Assembly: GCA_003164305.1 (NCBI GenBank)
Contig: PLSZ01000426.1
Coordinates: forward strand, 1 to 8,681
Direction: 5' to 3'
Length of the DNA: 8,681 nucleotides
From: Acetobacteraceae bacterium
GTDB taxonomy: Bacteria; Pseudomonadota; Alphaproteobacteria; Acetobacterales; Acetobacteraceae
Shown here: one piece after another, positions 1 through 6,408 of the stretch
Layout: each line of letters starts with the position of its first letter
How positions within the stretch are numbered: the stretch's first letter is position 1
Translations under genes and position numbers: made by a program
The notes under the pieces: model-generated
Told to the model about the DNA's origin: nothing
What the model saw: only the letters and a program-made list of their open reading frames with translations
The model's database searches: none

Positions 1-756
1 CTGCACAACATCATGCCGCTGATCTCCGCCCCCGAGCACGGCACCGTGTTCGGCCTGACCGGTCAGCGCGGCCCGACCGCGCAGGAGCTGAAGGCGCTGC
101 AAGATGGCTGCGAAGGCGAGATGAACATGATGCGGCACTGCCGCCAGTGTCGCGCCGACGCGGTCGGTCTGCTGGGTGAGGACCGCAGCGCCGAGTTCAC
201 CACCGACAAGATCATGGCGATGGAAGTCGATTATGACATCGACACCCGCCGCGCCTATCAGGAGCAGGTCGAGGTCGAACGTCAGGCGAAGGTCGCCGCG
301 AAGCAGGCCGAACTCGGCACGCTGGCCGGCGAGATGAGCGACGTGAAGATCCTGATCGCGGTGGCGACCAAAGGTGGCGGCCGGGTCAACGAACACTTCG
401 GCCATGCCAAGGAGTTCCAGGTCTACGAGCTCAGCACGTCGGGCGCGAAATTCGTCGGTCACCGGCGCGTGGACCTGTATTGCCAGGGCGGTTTCGGCGA
501 CGAGGACAGCCTGGAAGGCGTCATCCGCGCCATTAACGACTGCGCCGCCGTGTTCGTCGCGAAGATCGGCGGTTGCCCGAAGGACGATCTGCGCAAGGCC
601 GGCATCGATCCGGTCGATCAATACGCGCACGAATTCATCGAGCAATCCGCGATCGCGTATTTCAAGGACTACCTCGCCCGTATCCGGAACGGCGAAATCG
701 AGCACATCGCGCGTGGCGACGCCGATATTCGCCAGGGCGCGTTCATCGCCGGATGA
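1..756 (+). CDS. nifB: NifB, FeMo-cofactor precursor (NifB-co) synthase, 3' part
   Basis: NifB is the radical-SAM enzyme that fuses two [4Fe-4S] clusters and inserts carbide to make NifB-co, the Fe-S core of FeMo-co. The reading frame is open from base 1, so this is the last 251 residues and the SAM-binding CxxxCxxC lies off the left edge. Visible are the end of the radical-SAM domain (HNIMPLISAPEHGTVFG), the diagnostic MRHCRQCRADAVG motif with two cysteines (fragment residues 47 and 50) that belong to the cluster-binding part of NifB, a charged linker (about 80-112), and a C-terminal NifX/NafY-like domain (about 115-230) with the typical VNEHFGHA motif. The fused NifX-like tail is usual in proteobacterial NifB. 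The ATG at 13 is internal, not the start. The ferredoxin gene follows after 21 bp. The promoter is outside the window. Confidence 0.97.
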   Translation: MHNIMPLISAPEHGTVFGLTGQRGPTAQELKALQDGCEGEMNMMRHCRQCRADAVGLLGEDRSAEFTTDKIMAMEVDYDIDTRRAYQEQVEVERQAKVAAKQAELGTLAGEMSDVKILIAVATKGGGRVNEHFGHAKEFQVYELSTSGAKFVGHRRVDLYCQGGFGDEDSLEGVIRAINDCAAVFVAKIGGCPKDDLRKAGIDPVDQYAHEFIEQSAIAYFKDYLARIRNGEIEHIARGDADIRQGAFIAG

Positions 757-777
757 AGTCAACTGAAAGGAACTAGC

Positions 778-1002
778 ATGGCCTACAAGATCATCGCCTC
801 GCAATGCACGTCCTGCACGGCCTGCGAGGCCGAGTGCCCGAATGTCGCGATTTCCGAGAAGAACGGCACCTTCATCATCAATCCGAAGAAATGCACCGAG
901 TGCATCGGCTACTTCGACATCCCGCAATGTGTCGCGGTGTGTCCGGTCGATAACACCTGTGTCATCGACAACAATTTCCCGCGCTATCAGCCGCGGGCCT
1001 GA
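778..1002 (+). CDS. fdxN: FdxN-type 2[4Fe-4S] ferredoxin
   Basis: A 74-residue bacterial ferredoxin. Cluster motif 1 is C10-x2-C13-x2-C16-x3-C20-P. Motif 2 is C39-x2-C42-x8-C51-x3-C55-P, with the expanded eight-residue spacer typical of FdxN-like ferredoxins found next to nifB. Such proteins donate low-potential electrons to NifB or to nitrogenase; the NifB role is inferred here from adjacency. A Shine-Dalgarno AAAGGA lies at 766-771, six bases before the ATG, which settles the start. An extra Cys61 near the C terminus is not part of either canonical motif. It sits in the nifB transcription unit, 21 bp after nifB and 10 bp before the IscA-like gene. Confidence 0.95.
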   Translation: MAYKIIASQCTSCTACEAECPNVAISEKNGTFIINPKKCTECIGYFDIPQCVAVCPVDNTCVIDNNFPRYQPRA

Positions 1003-1012
1003 GGGACGAACG

Positions 1013-1363
1013 ATGAACCTGACAATGACCCCGGCGGCGGAGAAATTCATCCGCCGGATGCTGCGTTTCGATGGTGGGCCTGGCGCCGGATTTCGCCTGA
1101 AGGTCAGTCCCGGCGGCTGCTCCGGCCTGGCGGCGGATTTCAGCGTCGAAAAGGCGCCCGCGCCCGGCGAGCAGGCGTTCACCGTGAACGGTGTCACGCT
1201 GTTCCTGCCGGCGGAAAGTCGTTTGTTGCTCGACGGCGTGACGATTGATTTCGGCGAGACCCCGTTGCAATCCGGCTTTGTTTTCAACAGCCCGAATCAG
1301 GTGGCCTGCGGTGTCTCCAAGCCCGTTTTGGTGTCGCTCGACACCGTTCTGGGCCGGTCGTAG
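1013..1363 (+). CDS. HesB/IscA-like A-type Fe-S carrier, nif-associated, atypical Cys motif
   Basis: A 116-residue A-type carrier-fold protein of the HesB/IscA family, known to hold or deliver Fe-S clusters to client proteins. Visible features are an N-terminal TPAAEKFIRRM helix, the first conserved cysteine in SPGGCSG (Cys36), the core segment LFLPAESRLLLDGVTIDF, and SGFVFNSPN before the C-terminal motif. The family normally ends in C-G-C; here it reads A-C-G-V-S (Cys99, Val101), so the third ligand cysteine is missing. The ATG at 1013 is chosen because GAGGGACG precedes it and it gives the family's usual length and N terminus; the longer upstream open frame overlaps fdxN and is a shadow. 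It ends 3 bp before the TPR gene. Confidence 0.9.
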   Translation: MNLTMTPAAEKFIRRMLRFDGGPGAGFRLKVSPGGCSGLAADFSVEKAPAPGEQAFTVNGVTLFLPAESRLLLDGVTIDFGETPLQSGFVFNSPNQVACGVSKPVLVSLDTVLGRS

Positions 1364-1366
1364 ATC

Positions 1367-1912
1367 GTGACGACACCGGCGAGCGCGCAAAAAGTGGAGG
1401 GGTTGTTTCCTCCGCTCGACGCCGCCGCGCTCGCCGGCGCTTTGTTGGGCCGCGATCTTCCGCCGGCGGCCGAAGACGCGCTGCGCCTCGCCGGGCTGGC
1501 GTATCAGACCGACGCGGAAGCGGAGCGATATCTGCTTCACGCGAAAACACTGGCGCCGGATCATCCGGCGGTGCTGGTTGGATTTTATCGCTACTATTTT
1601 TATAAAAACCGTTTGGAAGAAGCGCTGGTGATCGCGCGGCTGTGCCTGTTGAAAGCCGCGCGCGACAACGCGCTCGATCCAGATTGGCGCCGTGTCGAGG
1701 CCGAGGATGCGAATTTTGGCAGTTACGACGCGGTGCTGCCGCGGTTTTATCTGTTTACCTTAAAAGCCTACGCGTATTTGAAGTTGCGGCTCGGCGATCT
1801 GGAAGAAGGCCGCGACGCGGCCGCCAAGACATTGGCTCTCGATCCGACCGACAAGGTTGGTGCCAGTGTGCTGCTCGATGTCCTGGCGCGGCTGGGTTCC
1901 GACGATGAGTGA
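1367..1912 (+). CDS. TPR-like protein of the nif operon
   Basis: A 181-residue, largely helical protein with no signal peptide or membrane segment. Two or three degenerate TPR-like helix pairs are visible: around residues 40-70 (LAGLAYQTDAEAERYLLHAK, with LAPDHPAVLVGFYRYYFYKN after it), around 75-100 (RLEEALVIARLCLLKAARDN) and 125-165 (LFTLKAYAYLKLRLGDLEEG, then ALDPTDK, a typical TPR end). The start is GTG at 1367, 3 bp after the IscA-like stop, and no ATG gives a better fit. The 3' end overlaps the LRV gene by 8 bp, pointing to translational coupling. A patch near 1580-1612 coding FYRYYFYKN is much more AT-rich than its surroundings. Function is not known to me; by position it may be a scaffold for nitrogenase or cluster assembly. 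TPR assignment is by eye. Confidence 0.8.
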   Translation: MTTPASAQKVEGLFPPLDAAALAGALLGRDLPPAAEDALRLAGLAYQTDAEAERYLLHAKTLAPDHPAVLVGFYRYYFYKNRLEEALVIARLCLLKAARDNALDPDWRRVEAEDANFGSYDAVLPRFYLFTLKAYAYLKLRLGDLEEGRDAAAKTLALDPTDKVGASVLLDVLARLGSDDE

Positions 1913-2681
1913 CATCGACGAAGCCATCGACTGGCTCGGTAAAACGGTTTCCTGCGAGAGTTGCGCGCATCAGGCCCTGTTAGACGACGGTCGTTGCCGG
2001 CCGAAGCACGCGTGCATCCACGATCGTTACGCGCGCCGCATCGGCCGTTTCCTGAACTGGAACCCGGCGCTGGCCAACGATTACCTCGGTCATCCGCATT
2101 TCGAGGTGCGGGCGATCGCCGCGAAATTCGCCGACGTGTTCCGGCTCCCCGCGCTGCTGATCGATCCCGAGGAGACGGTGCGCTGGAACGCCGTGTTGCG
2201 GCTGCCGTACCGGTACTTACTCCGCCTGCGCGAGGATCCGCATCGCGAGGTGCGTATTCGCGTCGCCGCGAGGCTGCTGCCGTCCGATCTCGTCACGATG
2301 ATGCACGATTCCGATTATTACGTCCGCCTGGTGGTCGCCCGCCGCATCGAGCCCACGCTGTTGCCGCGCCTGATCGACGACCCCGAGGTCCAGGTGCGTG
2401 TCATGCTGGCGCAACGGATAGACGAATCGTTCCTGTTACGGCTGGCCTCCGATCGCGATCCGGCTGTGCGCCTGGAAGCGGTGCGCCGGTTGCCGGTCGG
2501 GTTGCTGGCGCTACGCCGCGATGAACCGCACTGGCGGGTTCGTTACGAAATCGCCAGCCGCATCGACATCGATTTGCTCGGCCGCTTCGACGAAGACCCC
2601 GACCCAATGGTTCGTGAGGTCGCCGCCTCTCGTCGCGACGGCACCGGATTGGACGATACACCGAAGGAGGGCGTGCGATGA
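1905..2681 (+). CDS. LRV (leucine-rich repeat variant) protein with N-terminal Fe-S cysteine cluster
   Basis: A 258-residue protein. The N terminus carries Cys17-x2-Cys20-x10-Cys31-x5-Cys37, matching the [4Fe-4S]-binding LRV_FeS4 module described for the Azotobacter vinelandii LRV protein. From about residue 55 to 245 it is made of roughly 24-residue helical repeats: HPHFEVRAIAAKF, DPEETVRWNAVLRLP, DPHREVRIRVAARL, DSDYYVRLVVARRI, DPEVQVRVMLAQRI, DRDPAVRLEAVRRLP, EPHWRVRYEIASRI and DPDPMVREVAAS. Each pairs a D/E-P turn with a V-R helix start. The ATG at 1905 overlaps the TPR gene; the MSDID start places the cysteines near the N terminus as in the family. The end overlaps nifZ by ATGA. The role in nitrogen fixation is unproven; probably protein-protein interaction with redox or cluster chemistry. 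Confidence 0.9.
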   Translation: MSDIDEAIDWLGKTVSCESCAHQALLDDGRCRPKHACIHDRYARRIGRFLNWNPALANDYLGHPHFEVRAIAAKFADVFRLPALLIDPEETVRWNAVLRLPYRYLLRLREDPHREVRIRVAARLLPSDLVTMMHDSDYYVRLVVARRIEPTLLPRLIDDPEVQVRVMLAQRIDESFLLRLASDRDPAVRLEAVRRLPVGLLALRRDEPHWRVRYEIASRIDIDLLGRFDEDPDPMVREVAASRRDGTGLDDTPKEGVR

Positions 2682-2992
2682 CGAAAATCAGCCGCGATAG
2701 CGAAGTCGTCGAACTGAACGCGCCGCCCTTCTTCAACTACGGCGATAAAGTGCGGGCGAAGCGGATGATCCGCAATGATGGCACCTACGCCGGCCGCGAA
2801 ATCGGCGATGTGCTGGTGAACAAGGGCGAGGAAGGTTACGTCGTCAGCATCGGCACCTTCCTGCAACAATTCTACATCTACGGCGTGGAGTTTTTCGTCA
2901 GCGGCAATCGCGTCGGCATGAAGCGCAAGGAACTGGACCCGGTGCGAGTCGAGGAAGAACTCGAACTCGACATGGATGAGGTCATGACATGA
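2678..2992 (+). CDS. nifZ: NifZ, nitrogenase MoFe protein maturation factor
   Basis: A 104-residue NifZ. It carries the full family core: FNYGDKVRAKRMIRNDGTYA, then GREIGDVLVNKGEEGYV, then IGTFLQQFYIYGVEF and GNRVGMKRKELDPV, followed by an acidic tail. NifZ helps form the second P-cluster during MoFe protein maturation. A near-perfect Shine-Dalgarno AAGGAGG lies at 2664-2670, inside the end of the LRV gene, seven bases before the ATG, and the gene is coupled to its neighbours by ATGA overlaps at both ends. It is the first of two tandem nifZ-type genes. Confidence 0.96.
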   Translation: MTKISRDSEVVELNAPPFFNYGDKVRAKRMIRNDGTYAGREIGDVLVNKGEEGYVVSIGTFLQQFYIYGVEFFVSGNRVGMKRKELDPVRVEEELELDMDEVMT

Positions 2993-3261
2993 GCGATTCC
3001 GCACAGCCGCGATTTCAATGGGGCCAACCCGTGTGGAGCGTCGCCGATCTGTTCAACGACGGATCCTATCCCGGTCAGGCGGAAGGTGCGCTGCTGGTCG
3101 CAACCGGCGATCGCGGCGAAGTCGTGCAGGTTGGCGCGCATGTCGAAACGAACACCACCGTCTATCTCGTCGAATTCAGTGAAAGCCGTGTCGTTGGCTG
3201 CCTCGAGGATGAGATCGCGGCGCAACCCCCCGGCAGCGCAACCGAAAGTGAAACGCCATGA
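2989..3261 (+). CDS. second NifZ-family protein (divergent paralogue)
   Basis: A 90-residue protein alignable by eye with the NifZ just upstream: FQWGQPVWSVADLFNDGSYP matches the NYGDKV...IRNDGTY stretch, GDRGEVVQVG matches KGEEGYVVSIG, and TVYLVEFSESRVVGCLEDEI matches FYIYGVEF...NRVGMKRKEL. The FLQQFYIY signature of the first copy is replaced by HVETNTTVYLV. It has a Ser/Thr/Pro-rich tail instead of the acidic tail. Tandem nifZ copies are known in several proteobacterial nif clusters. It overlaps the upstream nifZ and the downstream nifT by ATGA, so translation is probably coupled. A distinct role for the second copy is not established. Confidence 0.85.
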   Translation: MSDSAQPRFQWGQPVWSVADLFNDGSYPGQAEGALLVATGDRGEVVQVGAHVETNTTVYLVEFSESRVVGCLEDEIAAQPPGSATESETP

Positions 3262-3467
3262 AAATCATGTTGCGCCGGAACGCCGAAGGCCAACTCTCGG
3301 CCTATGTGCAGAAGAAGGATCTCGAAGAGCCGGTGGTGTCGCAGGAGAACCCCGGCATGTGGGGCGGCCTGATCACGCTGGCCAATGGCTGGCGCCTGCG
3401 GCTGCCGGAGATGGCGGCCGACACAAGGCTGCCGATCACCGTTGAAGCCCGCAAACTTGGAGAGTGA
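3258..3467 (+). CDS. nifT: NifT/FixU family small protein
   Basis: A 69-residue NifT. Visible family features are the start MKIMLRR, the YVQKKDLEEPVV strand, the central WGGLITLANGWRLRLPE block and the end RLPITVEARKLGE. NifT (FixT/FixU) is found next to nifZ or in nifHDK-type operons across proteobacteria; its deletion has little effect in the species studied, and its molecular role is unknown. The start overlaps the second nifZ gene by ATGA, and the next gene starts 3 bp after the stop. Confidence 0.93.
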   Translation: MKIMLRRNAEGQLSAYVQKKDLEEPVVSQENPGMWGGLITLANGWRLRLPEMAADTRLPITVEARKLGE

Positions 3468-3470
3468 GCC

Positions 3471-3728
3471 ATGCCGTTGGACGCGAGCGAACTGGCGGTG
3501 ATCGATACGTTGCTGGCCGATTCCGCCACACCGACGCTCGTGGCCGATTTACGGCGGCGTTTTCCCGGGATGACCGTTACCCAATGCGATCCTTCGGACA
3601 TCGATCTGGAAACGCCTTTCCGCGTTCTGGCCGGCGTCTCGCTTTATTTGGTCGATGGCATGGATCATTGCTGGCGGCTGACCACTGACGCGACGCGCGC
3701 CACCGGCCTCGTGGTGGTGGCGACATGA
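3471..3728 (+). CDS. conserved-looking 85-aa protein of the nif operon, function unknown
   Basis: An 85-residue, probably soluble protein. It opens with a helix (LDASELAVIDTLLADSATPT), continues LVADLRRRFPGMTVTQCDPSDIDLE, and ends with FRVLAGVSLYLVDGMDHCWRLTTDA and a short valine-rich strand. The arrangement resembles the small unnamed proteins seen after nifT in other nif clusters (possibly DUF6129; that name is from memory and unverified). The Cys near residue 39 and the D-x-x-x-C pair in VDGMDHC could bind a metal, but no standard motif is present. GGAGAG precedes the ATG, and the stop overlaps the DegT-like gene by ATGA, which supports it being translated. Confidence 0.75.
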   Translation: MPLDASELAVIDTLLADSATPTLVADLRRRFPGMTVTQCDPSDIDLETPFRVLAGVSLYLVDGMDHCWRLTTDATRATGLVVVAT

Positions 3729-4873
3729 GCGGAACCTGGATTACCCTGTCGGACCCCGACATCACCACCGCCGAACTGCACGCCGTCGCCGGCGTGTTGC
3801 AATCGCCGTTGCTGTCCGGCGGTCCCGTTGTCGCGGAGTTCGAAACGGCGTTCGCCGCTTACCTTGGCCGGCGCTACGCCGTCGCCGTCGCCAGCGGAAC
3901 GATCGGTTTGTTGCTGGCCCTTAAGGCGTCGGGAATCGGACCTGGCGCTGAGGTTATCGCGACTCCCTACTCCTGGCGCGAGACGACGCACGCGATCGCT
4001 CTCGCGGGCGCCACACCGGTGTTCGCCGATATCGATTACTGGACCGGCGTGCTGGTGCCCGAGAAAGCCGAAGCCCGCGTCACTCCGCGCACACGTTGCA
4101 TCATCGCCAGCAATCCAAACGGCCACCCGGCGCCATGGATGGCGCTGCGGGAGCTCGCGGATCGCCGCGGTCTGGTGTTGTTGGAGGACTCCACGGAGGC
4201 ATTGGGCTCTGTCTACCACGGTGCCTGTGTCGGCAGCTTCGGCGATTGTTCGGTGTTCGACTTTTCCCAGCCGGGACCTCTGGTTTGTGGCGAAGGCGGC
4301 ATGGTGGTGACGGACGACGCCAACCTCGCTTACGCGCTGCGCCGGCATCGCTCGCGCCGCATCGACGAGCGGGCCTCGGTGGTGATCGGCACCGCCCCGC
4401 CGTTGCAGGCTGAAATGAGCGATCTGGCGGCTGCTCTGGGCCTGGCGCAGTTGCGACGGATCGACGAAATCCTCGCCAAACGACAATTGGTGGAATCGCT
4501 GTATTCCGAATTCATGCAGTCGTTCGAAGGCATCAAGCCGCCCTACATCGGACCCGACGTCGATGAGGTGCATTGGTTCGTCTACGTCGTGCATCTGGGC
4601 ACCCGCTTCACCCGTTCCGGCCGCGACGCGATCGTCGAGGACATGCGCACCGAACAAGTCGAAGCCGCGCCCTATTCCCAACCGTTGCACCTGCAACCTT
4701 TCTACTTCGACCTCGGCTTTCGCCGTGGCGACTTCCTGGTGACCGAGAAGGTCGCCGACCGCGCGCTGGCGCTGCCGTTCCACACCCACCTGAGCAAAGA
4801 TCAGGTGGAATTCATCGTCGGCACCATGAAGGACGCGTCGGTCAACGTCGGCGCGGGTGCCGCGATCTTTTAG
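3725..4873 (+). CDS. DegT/DnrJ/EryC1/StrS-family protein lacking the PLP lysine
   Basis: A 382-residue fold-type-I PLP aminotransferase homologue of the DegT family, of normal family length. Visible landmarks are the N-terminal SGGPVVAEFETAFAAYLG, the phosphate-binding ASGT (56-59), PGAEVIATPYSW (73-84), GATPVFADID (95-104), the Asp that normally contacts the pyridine nitrogen in LLEDSTEALGS (Asp155), and GEGGMVVTDD (189-198). In sugar aminotransferases the stretch before GEGG reads like FSFHPTKxLTTGEGG with the Schiff-base lysine. Here it is FDFSQPGPLVCGEGG, and the lysine position is Gly184. An ordinary PLP aminotransferase reaction is therefore unlikely; it may be a dehydratase-like variant, bind without catalysis, or act as a structural partner. 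Start by ATGA overlap. DegT-like genes occur in other nif clusters; the substrate is unknown. Confidence 0.88.
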   Translation: MSGTWITLSDPDITTAELHAVAGVLQSPLLSGGPVVAEFETAFAAYLGRRYAVAVASGTIGLLLALKASGIGPGAEVIATPYSWRETTHAIALAGATPVFADIDYWTGVLVPEKAEARVTPRTRCIIASNPNGHPAPWMALRELADRRGLVLLEDSTEALGSVYHGACVGSFGDCSVFDFSQPGPLVCGEGGMVVTDDANLAYALRRHRSRRIDERASVVIGTAPPLQAEMSDLAAALGLAQLRRIDEILAKRQLVESLYSEFMQSFEGIKPPYIGPDVDEVHWFVYVVHLGTRFTRSGRDAIVEDMRTEQVEAAPYSQPLHLQPFYFDLGFRRGDFLVTEKVADRALALPFHTHLSKDQVEFIVGTMKDASVNVGAGAAIF

Positions 4874-4889
4874 TCATGGAGAGAACACG

Positions 4890-5180
4890 ATGCCTTTGCT
4901 GACCATTCTGCCCGCCGGAAAGACCATCGAGGCGACCGAGGGCTCGACCATTCTCGAAGCGCTGCTGAGCGCCGGCGAGAAAATCACCGAACCCTGCACT
5001 GAAGCGAAATGCGGCGCCTGCCACATTTTCGTGCTGGAGGGCCGCAAATCCGTATCCAAAGCGCAGCGGCTGGAGAACGAACGCCTCGACGCGATTATTG
5101 GGGTTGGTTCGAAGTCGCGCCTCGCCTGTCAAACGCGGCTTGGCGCCGAGAATGTCACGATCGAATTGCCGAGCCTGTAA
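4890..5180 (+). CDS. [2Fe-2S] plant/adrenodoxin-type ferredoxin, nif-associated
   Basis: A 96-residue [2Fe-2S] ferredoxin. The cluster ligands are Cys36-x4-Cys41-x2-Cys44 in EPCTEAKCGACHIFV and Cys80 in RLACQT, a 35-residue gap typical of this fold. N-terminal strands PLLTILPAGKTIEA and the helix TILEALLSAGE complete the beta-grasp. Such proteins in nif regions (for example the FdxC/FdxD type) transfer electrons to nitrogenase or to cluster-assembly enzymes; the exact partner is not shown here. Start at 4890 is supported by GGAGAG at 4878-4883 with six bases of spacing; the earlier ATG at 4857 lies inside the DegT-like gene. Confidence 0.93.
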   Translation: MPLLTILPAGKTIEATEGSTILEALLSAGEKITEPCTEAKCGACHIFVLEGRKSVSKAQRLENERLDAIIGVGSKSRLACQTRLGAENVTIELPSL

Positions 5181-5197
5181 CGGAAAGGATGCTTCCA

Positions 5198-5410
5198 ATG
5201 GACGATACTAAAGTTGTGATCCATGTGCGGTTCGCGCCAAACGGCGACGTGACCGACATTGGCGAGCGGCCCGCCGCGGTTGCGCCGCAAGCCTGGTACA
5301 ACAAATTGAGCGTGCGGGCGGCCGATGATTACGAGCCGCTGATCGGCGGCCGCGGCGTGTTCCGCCTGACGCGCGACGCGGTCACCGCGATCCAGCAAGC
5401 GGCCTCCTGA
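5198..5410 (+). CDS. 70-aa protein of the nif operon, function unknown
   Basis: A 70-residue protein without cysteines or membrane segments. It reads as a beta strand (KVVIHVRFAPNGDVTDIGER), a middle with APQAWYNKLS, and an end GGRGVFRLTRDAVTAIQQA. The start at 5198 is preferred over 5189 because AAAGGA at 5184-5189 has good spacing to it and would overlap the other. It lies 17 bp after the ferredoxin and 22 bp before the SIR2-like gene, so it is in the same unit. I do not recognise a named family; compact in-operon position and sound codon usage argue that it is a real gene. A role as partner of the adjacent ferredoxin or SIR2-like protein is only positional inference. Confidence 0.7.
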   Translation: MDDTKVVIHVRFAPNGDVTDIGERPAAVAPQAWYNKLSVRAADDYEPLIGGRGVFRLTRDAVTAIQQAAS

Positions 5411-5432
5411 CCCGACAACAAGGACAACGCAA

Positions 5433-6305
5433 ATGAGCGCGGCCATTCGTTCCGCTTTGGCTAACGGCACCCTGGTTCCCTATATCGGGCCGGGGGTGCT
5501 GGCTTTGACGGGCGCCGCCTGTCCGCTGCCGGCGTCGATGGAAGCGCTCGCCGGCCGGCTGACCGCGACCACCAGCGTGCCGCATAAATTGCGCGGCAAC
5601 CTGACCGGTGCCGCGCAGTTCATCGAGAACTTCAAACATCGCAAGACCGTCGTCGCGCTGATGAAGGCCGCGTTCCAGGCCGAGGTCGCGCCATCCGCGT
5701 TGCATAACTTCCTGGCCGGGCAACGCGCTTTGCCGCTTTGGGTGCATGCCTGGTACGACGATCTGCCGCAACGGGCTCTGGCGCGGCGAAGCGACTGGGG
5801 CGTGGTGCAAGGCCTCAGTCAGGCGGAACATTACGGTCAATGGACACGGCATTTCCGGTTCGATGGCAGCGCGACCGGCGATCTGCAGGGTGTGGCCAAC
5901 GACGCGGCGATACATCGTTCCGCCGAGGCCGCCGCGTGGCGCACCCTGCTGTATCAACCCTTCGGCTCGGTTGCGCCGGCGGCCAATTTCCTGGTGTCGG
6001 ATTCCGACTTTGTCGAGATCCTGACGGAGATCGACATACAGACGCCGATCCCCGATCTGGTGAAGGAGATCCGCGCCGGCCGGCATTTTTTGTTCCTGGG
6101 TTGCCGGTTCTCGACCCAACTCGAGCGCAGCTTCGCCCATCAGATCATGAAGCGTTCATCCGACCGTCATTGGGCTGTGCTGCCGGAGCAACCGACCCGC
6201 AACGAACTGCGCTTCCTCGCGCAACACGGCATTGAGCGGATCGCCATGCCGCTCGAATCGTTTGTCGCGGAACTGGCCGGAACCGCCCAGGCGGTGGCGG
6301 CCTGA
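5433..6305 (+). CDS. SIR2-like Rossmann-fold protein, nif-associated, catalytic residues degenerate
   Basis: A 290-residue protein with the layout of the bacterial SIR2-like family (NAD-binding Rossmann fold). An N-terminal VPYIGPGVLALTG (15-27) replaces the usual GAGVS loop but keeps G-x-G. LPLWVHAWYDDLPQRAL (100-116) occupies the T-N-Y-D position. LLYQPFGSVAP followed by FLVSDSDFVEIL (172-197) matches the K-L-H-G-S ... DDY segment, and HFLFLGCRFS (218-227) the usual FLGYS strand. In this alignment the catalytic Asn is Trp107 and the catalytic His is Phe177, so classical deacetylase or NAD-hydrolase chemistry is doubtful. It is the last gene of the + strand operon, with AAGGA at 5420-5424 as ribosome site. 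SIR2-like proteins recur in nif clusters, role unknown. SIR2 relationship is by motif layout and less certain than the ferredoxin calls. Confidence 0.75.
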   Translation: MSAAIRSALANGTLVPYIGPGVLALTGAACPLPASMEALAGRLTATTSVPHKLRGNLTGAAQFIENFKHRKTVVALMKAAFQAEVAPSALHNFLAGQRALPLWVHAWYDDLPQRALARRSDWGVVQGLSQAEHYGQWTRHFRFDGSATGDLQGVANDAAIHRSAEAAAWRTLLYQPFGSVAPAANFLVSDSDFVEILTEIDIQTPIPDLVKEIRAGRHFLFLGCRFSTQLERSFAHQIMKRSSDRHWAVLPEQPTRNELRFLAQHGIERIAMPLESFVAELAGTAQAVAA

Positions 6306-6366
6306 GATCTGGTATCGCGGGTCGTCTTTCTGCTCGTCCCCCGGCGGGTGGCACGCGGGGATCAAA

Positions 6367-6401
6367 GGCCCGAAACGGTGACACTGTCATCGTTTCGGGC
6401 C
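6367..6401. terminator. perfect hairpin between convergent operons, probable bidirectional terminator
   Basis: Arms 6367-6382 and 6386-6401 pair along 16 positions (GGCCCGAAACG with CGTTTCGGGCC, then one G-U and four further pairs) around a three-base loop ACT. It sits 61 bp after the SIR2-like stop and 7 bp after the stop of the minus-strand 204-aa gene. Read on the minus strand it is followed by TTTGATC, a weak T tract; on the plus strand by ATTGCC, no T tract. It is therefore best as terminator for the minus operon and possibly a weaker or Rho-aided one for the nif operon. The rest of the 6306-6408 gap shows nothing else. Confidence 0.75.
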
Positions 6402-6408
6402 ATTGCCG

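Noticed and set aside
842..1012. N-terminal extension of the IscA-like frame into fdxN
   Set aside because: The overlapping part is out of frame with a clear ferredoxin; the ATG at 1013 has a ribosome site and gives the normal family start.
1851..1865. Minus-strand TGGCAC-N5-TTGT inside the TPR-like gene
   Set aside because: The -12 element has GT instead of GC and no minus-strand gene follows.
3665..4789. 374-codon open frame on the minus strand
   Set aside because: It lies wholly antisense to the DegT-like gene, whose motifs are clear; the open frame is an effect of high GC content and codon bias.
6349..6363. TGGCAC that could be a sigma-54 -24 element
   Set aside because: Ten bases after GG the sequence is TC, not GC, and no TTGC follows; it lies in a convergent gap with the next gene on the other strand.
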